64,000 nt of DNA from Aggregicoccus sp. 17bor-14. GTDB lineage: Bacteria > Myxococcota > Myxococcia > Myxococcales > Myxococcaceae. Where the stretch lies: the NCBI RefSeq assembly GCF_009659535.1, contig NZ_VJZZ01000023.1:1-64000 (forward strand), in the 5' to 3' direction. Within the stretch, counting starts at the first letter, position 1. Every line of letters starts with the position of its first letter. This document shows, one piece after another, positions 6,148-13,900 of the stretch. The position numbers were made by a program, and so were the translations under genes. The notes below the pieces were generated by a model. That model was not told the DNA's origin. It worked only from the letters and a program-made list of their open reading frames with translations, and did no database searches.

Positions 6148-9100
6148 CAAAGCACTCGCTCGTAAGCCGTTCAGCATTGTTGCTCCAAACTGGCCACCAG
6201 TTGTCAGTCATCCACTGAGGGAAGCTGTCCGAAAACGGATCTGCGGCATACAACTTGTAAGCATGAAACGACTCATGGAGAATCGACTTTGCGAGCGTTT
6301 GGACCGCTAGGTCGCTTCCGCCCCAGCAAGCGTCGTCTCGGACTTCTATCCACGCGATGATTGGTCCCGCCGCGTACTGTCCAGGTGGCCCCAAGGGAGT
6401 CTGGGCGAAAGTATAGCCCCAGTGAACACCATTCTCGGTCGGCCGGGCCGTTGGGAACGGATTGCCGTTTGACTGATTTGTAGACAGGCCCGGATCCTTG
6501 ACAATGAGGATTGGCAAGCCATCTCTGTCCCTCATAATCTCACACACTTTTTCCGGCACCTTCCCAGGGCACCCGCATTTTCTGAAGCCGCCTACGGCAC
6601 ATCCCGCGGCCTCCTTCGCTCGCTGAAGTGCCTTTGGCCAGTTAGGACACACTTCCTCTGGCGGACCTTGCAGCGTGTGACGCCCATTCGGGTCAGTATT
6701 TCTTAATGGGTTGTTTTTACCGTATCCATATACTGGCAGTGCGGCTGCCCTTGCTGCCGTCATAGCCAACGGCTCCGGCTGCAGGTACCGCCCGATGCTC
6801 GGGTCGTAGTAGCGGTTCCAGTTCTCGAAGAGGTCGGTCTCGGCGTCGTGGTACTGGCCGGGGAAACGAATGGGCGTGAAGAGAGGCTGCGCCCCCGTCT
6901 GGTATCGCCGGTACTCGTAGGCAGAGAACGCTGCGCCCATCCCCTTGCGGTCAGGCCCGCGTGCGTTGGCATCGCAAGAGCACGAGCAGGCACCAGGCTG
7001 CACTCCACAGCCACCCAGGCTCTTCAGGTAGAGGGAGACGCCGGAAGTGCCCGGCGTAACCCATGACGTCCATCCGTGTCGCTGGCGGGCCCCCAAAGAA
7101 GTCAGGACACCATTGGTTGCCGCATCACGCACCTCGATCGCGTCCGAGGGCGCGCCGGAGCACGCCTCTTTGGCGCAGCCGGCCTCGCAGTCGGTAGCGA
7201 GTTCCACCGCTTCGTAAAGCAGGCGCATTTGCAGTTGCGTTGCGGGCGTGCTCGCCACGGTGGGCTGCTTCAGGGTTCCACCGAAGGCGCCGCGGAACGT
7301 TCCATAGGGATGAGGGGTCTCGGCGCTGATCGCCACACGATTCACATGACCAAAAGCGTCGTGCTCGCCCACGCCAGTCACCCGCGCATTGGAATCAAGT
7401 GCGAGGACAGGCTTCCCCATCCAATCAGTGGCAAGCGCGTAGATTCCGCATGCCGCTCCTTCGCCAAGTCGAACACAGTCGGTCGTAGCGTCGGACTGAC
7501 GGGCGTAGGAGCTATCGAGCAGGCCCCGAACAAGCGCGATCGGACGTCCACTCAGCCAGACGTACTCATCGGTAGGATGATTGGTCGCGCCAACGGCCGA
7601 GGTATTGCCAACATCCACGAGTAGGTCGTGCACGGTGTCGTAGAAGAACTCGTCGACCGCGCCGCTCGGATACACCTTTGCGCGTCGACGATTTTGCGCA
7701 TCGTAATAGTAGCTGTATGCAGCTCCACCAATGGACGCCGTGCGGAACACGGTGTCCGATCCGCCGTTAGCGAGGTTGCCAGAATTGTTGAAGCTCAGGT
7801 CATTGAAGGGAATGCCCTGGCTATCGCGCGGACCGCCGATCCCGCTGAGGCGTCCATCCGCGTCGTAACTGTACTGGTAGTTGAGCCAGCCACTGCTCTG
7901 CGGGGCGCGAGCCGTGAGCCAATCAGGGTGGCTGACATCCGAACGCGACAGGGTCCAGGAGCGGGACTCCCCGCTCTCTGAAGTGCGGTTGCCACGTGCG
8001 TCGTAGGAATACGCTCGACTGCCGAACGAACCGCCAGCAGCCGACAGGGTACCGGTCGCTGCAGTCAAACGGAGCAACTTGTCGTAACTGTATGTCTCGG
8101 TCCGCGGAGTGGTCGCTCCGAGCAGGTGCGTGTCGGAGCGCACCACCTGGTCCGCCGTCCACGTGTAAAACTGGCGAAGGATATTGCCACTCCCCGAGCC
8201 CGGCACAAATGTCCCACCGACCCCAAGGTTGGTGACCCAGAGCGCCCGGGTGCGGCCGGTCGTGTCGGGCACCAACTGGCTCGCATCTGAGAGGGCCGTA
8301 TAGGCCGGAGGCGTGTTCCCCGCCTGGCCGAGGGCGTACTCAACCCCGAGGACGTTGGTGCCCAGGTGGAGCTGGTAGCCGCGCAGGTCGCCGTAGGGCT
8401 CCCAAGCGAGGTGGCTGATGACGGTCACCGTTGAGGTGGCTCCGGCAGCGCCAAACGTCGTCATGCGGACCGCCTGTACTCGGTTGAAGAGCTCAGGGTT
8501 GGCACCGTAGTCGTAATTCACAACACGCCCGTACGGGTACTCGATGGACAACAAGTTCCCGTTGACGTCGTAGGCATAGCTCGTGTTCGGATTGTTGTAC
8601 GCCGACGCGGAAGACCCAACCACGCTGCACCCAGACATCGCACCGGTCCGGATGCGAACCTCCCTCGTTGTACGTCCAGAAGCGTCGTAGCTGTACCAAG
8701 TGCGCCCGAAAGAGTCGTCTCTCCAGAGGAGGCGTCCCTTCGTATTCTCAAGCACGCCGCAGCCTGCAGGCATCGTCGCGGACGCGTCGTACGCCTGAGC
8801 GTAGAGAACTTCGCCGCCAGTTGTGAGGTTGGGATTCCGGTGCGTAAGCGCCGTAAGGCGGCCGAGAGAATCGTAGCCATACTCGAGGTAGTCTCGCGCC
8901 GACGTCGCCGCCATCGTGGGCGTCTGCTTGATGGTCGTGTTCCCCGCGGCGTCGTGAGCGTAGTTGACGGCCCCGCCACTTCCCCCAGGGATGCCCATGG
9001 CGGGGCTGGTCACCTTCACCAGCCCACCGAAGTCATCGAACTGATAGGCCGTGCTCGGCTGCGTGCAACTGGCGTAGGTATCGCTTCCACTGCAGCCGAC

Positions 9101-12100
9101 CTTGACGCCAGACACGTTTCCTTGAGCGTCATACGCGAATAGGGTGCGCTGCGTGGGTACCTTATCCGACGGATACTCCTCGACTTGGACGAGTCGGTCC
9201 GCGCGGTCATACAACATCGCAGTGCAGTTGCCGCCTACCGCGGGCTGACCATTGGGGCCCGTCACCGCACACCACGAGGGGGGTGAATTGAAAGACGCAC
9301 CGATGGCCGAGAGATTGTCGGCCGCGTCATAGCCCTTCTTGGCCGAGTAGGCCCCACTGCCCTCGCCCCATCCCTCGAGCGTCCGTCGACGGTGAGCATC
9401 GGCAGCGTAGGTGCGGACGCGACGCACCTCCCCATTCGACGCGATAAAGCTCTCCTTCTGCAGGGTGCCGTCTGGCCAGTACGCATACAGCACCTTCTCG
9501 CTGAACTGGGCACCCGCGGCGTCTGCTGCACGGGCCCGCCACTGCACCTTGTCGGTGAGCGTGCCCCCCACGCAACCCCAATTGTCGGTACCGGCTCGGT
9601 AGCACGTCACCTCGAAGTCGCCCTTAGGATGCTTCTCGGCTTCGATGTGCCCAGCGCTGTCGTAACTGTAAACGGTAAAGAGGGATGGAGCTCCTACCTG
9701 CGGGAATGGCTCACTCCTCCGCAGCAGCCGTCCGTTGGCCACGTAGCTGCTCACGCTCTGGCCATTCGGATCCGTCGTGGTCGTGACCTCCTCACCATTC
9801 GCGCTCGAATACGCATAGGCGGTGATGAGTGGGGACGGGAGATCCGTTCCGCCCACAGCGACGGACTGCAGCTTACCAGCGGAGGGCCATCCCGCGCTGT
9901 CAGGGAAATATGTATAGAGAGTCTTAGCGAAAGGCGCGGCCGTGCAGTCCGTATCCGCAGTGCTACCGACCCAGCATGGACCATGCATTTCGAGCGTTCG
10001 CCCATGAGGATCGTCTGTCCCACCAGGCAGCTGGCGCTTGAAATAGAAGGTGGCTCGCACCTTGGGAACCACGCTCCAAACGCCGCTGGTCGGGTCGAAC
10101 GTCTGGGAGAAACCTGAATCGTACCTGGCCGCCAAGCGCCCATCCGCGTCGTATCGGTAGGTCGTGGCAGCATCGCCGCCAGGGACCAGGACACTATTCC
10201 GTGCGGCGCTCGAGACCTGCTGTGTGGTCTCCGGCGCATACACATATTGGTAACGGGTTTCCTCGAGCGCCGAGCCCCCGTCGGCATCCAGCGCGCCGCG
10301 CTTCTCACTGCGACGTTCCAGGGTCTGAACGCCCCCGTCCAGCGTCACCGCGACGTAGTCATAGGTCGTCCAACTGTTCCGTTTGTCCTTCTCAGCTACT
10401 ACCGCGACCGAACCGGCATCCGCGAGTCGGGCGTACTCGTACCGTTGGGTGCCCGGACTACACGCGCCGGACGAAAGGCAGGAGTCCGTCACCTGATACA
10501 ATTGACCGGATTCACCGCTACTGGCGAGCACATCGTACTCATGTGTCAGCTGCGCTTGTTGCGGATTGCCATTGCCAACACCCGCAATCAGGTCCGTCAC
10601 GGTGTGCCGGACCACGCCACTGCCCGCACAAGTCCCGGGCACAGCACACGGAACATAACTCGGTGCGCTGATGGTGACGTTTTCCCCAGGGCCTGTGACG
10701 CTGGTCACATCTCCGCTGGACGAGTCGGTTCCATGACTTACAACTGGGAGCCCGCCCAGCTTCACGTCGATGCCGGCATTGCTGGCACCTCCATTGGTTG
10801 GGTAGCTGTACTCCTCGGAGCGACCGTCCGAATACGCTACAGTCAGGAGTCGGCCCGGGCGCTCAGAGCCCTGTTCCACCGTGTAGGAATAAGTGGCCAG
10901 CGGAGTGGACTCGACACCGCCTGCGTTAGGCATCCGCTTCAGGGCCCGCAGGACGCACTCCGGGCCCGAACCATCCAGACGGTCTAGCTGAACGTAATCA
11001 AAGCCAAGCGACTCGCCGAGAGGCAAGTCCACTCGCGAGAGGAAGGGGGCGACTGCACCGCCCGTGGAGCCAGCACCGCAACTCACGGAGGGAGGAGTGG
11101 CGGGGGGAGGAGTAGCATACGAAAGGGTGGCCAATTGCGCCCCCTTCGAGGACTTGATGCGCGTGAGGAAATACGCCGCTCCGGTCTTCCACTGAGCTGC
11201 ATATTCGCGCTGCTCCCCGTTGGACAGGATGGCACGGAAGCCCTGGTTACCGAGGTATTGCAGGCGAACACGTTCGCTCAGGGCGGGCCCGCTGGCGACC
11301 GCCCAGCAGTTGACCGTCGAGCAGGGCCCGAAGGTCCATTCCGAGCCGCTCCCGAGCCGCAGTCGCCACGAGCCCGTCGCGACTTCGACGCGCTCGTACA
11401 AGCTGTGCGTCCACGCAGCTACCGTGCTGTTTCGCGGGTCCGAACCAAAGGGCTTCGGCATCAGCGCAGCGTTGGTGCTCTTGTCTGCAGGCAACTGCGA
11501 ATGATACGTGCGGCTGAAGACGACCGACCCCTGCGCCATCGACGCTGTGTAATCGTCACGCCACACCACGCTTTTGCCGCTCGCCAAGTCAACGGGATCC
11601 CCATAGATCCCCCGCGGGCTGCCGTTCACTAAGCACTTATTGGCAGGACGCTCACGCTTGCAATCATCCTTCGGCTTGCAATAATTTTGCGGCGATCCGG
11701 TCTGGTACAAATGCCACATGTTATCAGCTTCAAACTTCGAATAAGTGCCGTAGGCACCCCTTTGCCAGACTCCTGGGCAGCCATCCGCCGTAAAACAATC
11801 ACCGCCCTCAGGGGACGACGCATTGCAGAGGTCTCTACTGATGCCCGGATTGACAATTCTACAATATTGGTTATCAGGGTTGTTCCCGCAAAGAAAGACA
11901 CCGCCGTTGCACTCTGACCCATCGCAGGGGCAGCTCCAAAAAAAGTACCTGCTCCCAATCTTTGGCCCAGTCGACGGGGATTTGCTTCCAATCGTCGGGT
12001 CGACGCTGGTCAGGTTTTTGTCGTAGTAGCAATCGTCATACCGGACTGCACACCACTCCGTTTGTGCGTGGGCGGCCCCCCCGGACAGTGCTACCAACGC

Positions 12101-12244
12101 CAGCGCGCAACGGAAGATCGGGGCAGCGAAATCAAAAAGTCTTTTGAGCGAGCGCACGCGAGACCCATCTTGATGTGAAGGCGAAGGAACCATCGAGGTG
12201 TCGGTTGGACGCGAAAACTTTTCGAGCAGGCTGGGCCGTGTCAC
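6140..12244 (-). CDS. Secreted Rhs/YD-repeat protein with HExxH C-terminal tip
   Basis: About 2,034 residues from a GTG at 12244 whose first bases overlap the preceding stop (GTGA), with AGGGGG 6 bases upstream. An ATG at 12193 is the alternative start. A signal peptide ends near residue 60 (LALVALSGGAAHA). Then come a Cys-rich N-terminal region of about 170 residues, a GDPVDLASGKSV entry motif, and a long YD-repeat body with many YxYDxxGR units. The Rhs core end is LYENWNRYYDPSIGRYLQPE-like (here FENWNRYYDPSIGRYL) followed by DPNG. The roughly 180-residue tip after the core contains HESFHAY at 6257-6277, a zinc-peptidase HExxH, with a Glu in NNAERLTSE some 30 residues on. The tip DNA is visibly more AT-rich than the flanks. 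The inferred role is an exported polymorphic toxin or adhesin. Confidence 0.9.
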   Translation of the reverse strand: MTRPSLLEKFSRPTDTSMVPSPSHQDGSRVRSLKRLFDFAAPIFRCALALVALSGGAAHAQTEWCAVRYDDCYYDKNLTSVDPTIGSKSPSTGPKIGSRYFFWSCPCDGSECNGGVFLCGNNPDNQYCRIVNPGISRDLCNASSPEGGDCFTADGCPGVWQRGAYGTYSKFEADNMWHLYQTGSPQNYCKPKDDCKRERPANKCLVNGSPRGIYGDPVDLASGKSVVWRDDYTASMAQGSVVFSRTYHSQLPADKSTNAALMPKPFGSDPRNSTVAAWTHSLYERVEVATGSWRLRLGSGSEWTFGPCSTVNCWAVASGPALSERVRLQYLGNQGFRAILSNGEQREYAAQWKTGAAYFLTRIKSSKGAQLATLSYATPPPATPPSVSCGAGSTGGAVAPFLSRVDLPLGESLGFDYVQLDRLDGSGPECVLRALKRMPNAGGVESTPLATYSYTVEQGSERPGRLLTVAYSDGRSEEYSYPTNGGASNAGIDVKLGGLPVVSHGTDSSSGDVTSVTGPGENVTISAPSYVPCAVPGTCAGSGVVRHTVTDLIAGVGNGNPQQAQLTHEYDVLASSGESGQLYQVTDSCLSSGACSPGTQRYEYARLADAGSVAVVAEKDKRNSWTTYDYVAVTLDGGVQTLERRSEKRGALDADGGSALEETRYQYVYAPETTQQVSSAARNSVLVPGGDAATTYRYDADGRLAARYDSGFSQTFDPTSGVWSVVPKVRATFYFKRQLPGGTDDPHGRTLEMHGPCWVGSTADTDCTAAPFAKTLYTYFPDSAGWPSAGKLQSVAVGGTDLPSPLITAYAYSSANGEEVTTTTDPNGQSVSSYVANGRLLRRSEPFPQVGAPSLFTVYSYDSAGHIEAEKHPKGDFEVTCYRAGTDNWGCVGGTLTDKVQWRARAADAAGAQFSEKVLYAYWPDGTLQKESFIASNGEVRRVRTYAADAHRRRTLEGWGEGSGAYSAKKGYDAADNLSAIGASFNSPPSWCAVTGPNGQPAVGGNCTAMLYDRADRLVQVEEYPSDKVPTQRTLFAYDAQGNVSGVKVGCSGSDTYASCTQPSTAYQFDDFGGLVKVTSPAMGIPGGSGGAVNYAHDAAGNTTIKQTPTMAATSARDYLEYGYDSLGRLTALTHRNPNLTTGGEVLYAQAYDASATMPAGCGVLENTKGRLLWRDDSFGRTWYSYDASGRTTREVRIRTGAMSGCSVVGSSASAYNNPNTSYAYDVNGNLLSIEYPYGRVVNYDYGANPELFNRVQAVRMTTFGAAGATSTVTVISHLAWEPYGDLRGYQLHLGTNVLGVEYALGQAGNTPPAYTALSDASQLVPDTTGRTRALWVTNLGVGGTFVPGSGSGNILRQFYTWTADQVVRSDTHLLGATTPRTETYSYDKLLRLTAATGTLSAAGGSFGSRAYSYDARGNRTSESGESRSWTLSRSDVSHPDWLTARAPQSSGWLNYQYSYDADGRLSGIGGPRDSQGIPFNDLSFNNSGNLANGGSDTVFRTASIGGAAYSYYYDAQNRRRAKVYPSGAVDEFFYDTVHDLLVDVGNTSAVGATNHPTDEYVWLSGRPIALVRGLLDSSYARQSDATTDCVRLGEGAACGIYALATDWMGKPVLALDSNARVTGVGEHDAFGHVNRVAISAETPHPYGTFRGAFGGTLKQPTVASTPATQLQMRLLYEAVELATDCEAGCAKEACSGAPSDAIEVRDAATNGVLTSLGARQRHGWTSWVTPGTSGVSLYLKSLGGCGVQPGACSCSCDANARGPDRKGMGAAFSAYEYRRYQTGAQPLFTPIRFPGQYHDAETDLFENWNRYYDPSIGRYLQPEPLAMTAARAAALPVYGYGKNNPLRNTDPNGRHTLQGPPEEVCPNWPKALQRAKEAAGCAVGGFRKCGCPGKVPEKVCEIMRDRDGLPILIVKDPGLSTNQSNGNPFPTARPTENGVHWGYTFAQTPLGPPGQYAAGPIIAWIEVRDDACWGGSDLAVQTLAKSILHESFHAYKLYAADPFSDSFPQWMTDNWWPVWSNNAERLTSECFGG

Positions 12245-12720
12245 TTTGCGCCCCCTGTCGTCGGTGTGCGCCAGGTGGCGGGGCGGGGCTGCCAGGATTG
12301 AGGCGGTACGCAGAGGCTGCCTCCCTCCCCCGGCACGACCTGCACACAGGTCCAGTCGTCGGCGCAGTCGCGAGGGAATTGACACCGCGCGCTACAGACA
12401 TACCCTCCAGCGCGTCCAGGCGCGGCGCCAACAGCATTAGGCGTCTGAAGACAGACGCCTGAGGCGCAATCGCTCTCGCCTCCTGAAGAACATTCCTCCC
12501 CCATCTGCCGGGCGCGGCTTCCCGCCTTCAGCTCACGAACCTCAGAGACCACGGGGTGCAGGTGCTCTTCTCCTGTCGACCCAAGAGTGGACGACCCAAC
12601 ATTTGAGGTGCCCGAGCCACAGGCGATAAATGCACCCGCCAGCAGGCTCCCACAAATGATTGCACCAGTGCGGCTCAGGCGGCGGATGAGACTCTTCCTC
12701 TGAACTTGTCCGGACATCAT
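12241..12720 (-). CDS. Cys-rich lipoprotein of the Rhs operon
   Basis: The 159-residue product starts at 12720 (MMSGQVQRKSLIRRLSR); the second ATG at 12717 is equally possible. A basic n-region and hydrophobic stretch lead to a lipobox AFIAC with the lipid-anchored Cys at residue 34. The mature part has eight cysteines after a Ser/Gly linker; the last five (109, 113, 119, 125, 137) are spaced like those of the small membrane protein at the end of the operon. The stop of the upstream gene lies inside its ribosome-binding region (GTGAGG at 12727-12732), and its own stop overlaps the Rhs GTG, so it is translationally linked on both sides. Confidence 0.8.
   Translation of the reverse strand: MMSGQVQRKSLIRRLSRTGAIICGSLLAGAFIACGSGTSNVGSSTLGSTGEEHLHPVVSEVRELKAGSRARQMGEECSSGGESDCASGVCLQTPNAVGAAPGRAGGYVCSARCQFPRDCADDWTCVQVVPGEGGSLCVPPQSWQPRPATWRTPTTGGAK
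12251..12256 (-). promoter_or_regulatory. Ribosome-binding site supporting the GTG start of the Rhs gene
   Basis: AGGGGG on the minus strand lies 6 bases before GTG at 12244. The downstream ATG at 12193 has no comparable site. This favours the coupled GTG start. Confidence 0.5.
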
Positions 12721-12728
12721 CGCGGGCC

Positions 12729-13559
12729 TCACTGACAGGGCTTGCATGACAGACCCTCGTCTGCCGCACCGTTGTTGTTGTCATCACAGCCGTTGCACAC
12801 TTCGGCGGATGTGCAGACGTTGGTCGTCGGCTGGCAGCTGCTGTTGCAGGCCAGGGTCGAGGGCACTCCGCACGAGGTGGTGCAGGCGATGGTCCCACTG
12901 CACCCTGCACAAGCGCTCCACTGGCCTGCGCCGCAGGTCTGGCTTCCTGCTCCGCTGCAGCCGTTGCTGCAAACCTGGGTCAGCGTATTGGGCGCTCCAT
13001 TCCCAGGTGCGTTATCGACGACACCGTCCCCATTGTCGTCGCAGTTGTTGCAAACCTCAGCGCCCGTATTGCAGCCGCTAAGAGTTCCTGCGCTACAAAC
13101 CTGGGTACCGCCCTTGCCGCATGCACTGCAGCTCTGGATGAAGCTGTAGGGAACATTGCTGCCGGACGCGTTGTCGACGACGCCGTCGCCGTTGTCGTCG
13201 CAGTTGTTGCACACCTCGGGTCCGGCGTTGCACGTCCCCAGCACGCCTGCCTTACAGGCCATCGCGCCGGTCTTGCCGCAGGCGCTGCAACTCACTGTGA
13301 GGCTGTAGGCGACGTTGCTGCCCGAGGCGTTGTCAACGACGCCGTCGGCGTCGTCATCACAGTTATTGCAGGTCTCTGGGACGGGATTGCAACTGCAGCT
13401 GCTGATGTATTTCCTCAGCTCCGGGTCGAAGACCCGGGTGCAGACCTGAGTTCCCTGGCAGCCATTGCTTTGCGTACAGCTCGCCGCTTCTGCGACGGAG
13501 CTCGCGAACATGGCAGATAAGACGACGGCCCAAAGGGCGCTCCACAAGCCACGGCTCAT
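12729..13559 (-). CDS. Secreted Cys-rich protein with MopE-like Asp/Cys repeats
   Basis: The 276-residue product starts at MSRGLWSALW, 5 bases after a GGAG site, and has a signal peptide ending VAEA-A near residue 25. It holds four repeats of the form (E)xCNxCDDxxDGxxDN, a calcium-loop-like pattern known from MopE-type and myxococcal surface proteins. These are separated by blocks such as SCSACGKxG and CNxGxEVC. It is first in the minus-strand operon with the lipoprotein and the Rhs protein. The function is inferred as a secreted, disulfide-rich, metal-binding partner. No enzymatic motif is present. Confidence 0.82.
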   Translation of the reverse strand: MSRGLWSALWAVVLSAMFASSVAEAASCTQSNGCQGTQVCTRVFDPELRKYISSCSCNPVPETCNNCDDDADGVVDNASGSNVAYSLTVSCSACGKTGAMACKAGVLGTCNAGPEVCNNCDDNGDGVVDNASGSNVPYSFIQSCSACGKGGTQVCSAGTLSGCNTGAEVCNNCDDNGDGVVDNAPGNGAPNTLTQVCSNGCSGAGSQTCGAGQWSACAGCSGTIACTTSCGVPSTLACNSSCQPTTNVCTSAEVCNGCDDNNNGAADEGLSCKPCQ

Positions 13560-13900
13560 TCGTGCTCCGTGCAGCGACGGCCACGCGGGCACGCAAGGCC
13601 GCTCGCACATCGAGCGGGCGGTCGCTGGCGTCGGGAAGCTGACATGGAGAAACTGCGCAGGTCAAGCAAGACTGGATAGTCCAGAAACACGGACTAGGCC
13701 GTTATTGATGGAAAAAATTCGTACCGCTGCACTCGGAACCGCTTCTGGTCCCGCGGGGCGCAGGTCCGCGCTGCGCGCAGGCGTGCTCGCGGCGCGAAGT
13801 TCCACTGGCGGCCGGCCAGAGAGGGGTTCCCGCGCGACGGAAGGGACGGAGTAGCCGTTCGCCCCGCGGCTGATGCTTCTGCATCCTCGTTGCGAGGAGC
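13560..13900. other. Intergenic region upstream of the Rhs operon
   Basis: A 341-bp gap between the Rhs operon head and the stop of the Kef-type antiporter. It must contain the promoter for the Rhs operon, reading leftwards. It holds an AT-rich patch around 13700-13727 and the inverted repeat TAGTCC/GGACTA (13677-13682 and 13691-13696, 8-base spacer), which could be an operator. I see no convincing sigma-70 hexamer pair and no small gene. Confidence 0.45.
13677..13696. promoter_or_regulatory. Possible operator upstream of the Rhs operon
   Basis: Arms TAGTCC (13677-13682) and GGACTA (13691-13696) form a 6-bp inverted repeat about 120 bases upstream of the first gene of the operon. This is weak evidence, based on symmetry and position only. 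Confidence 0.25.
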
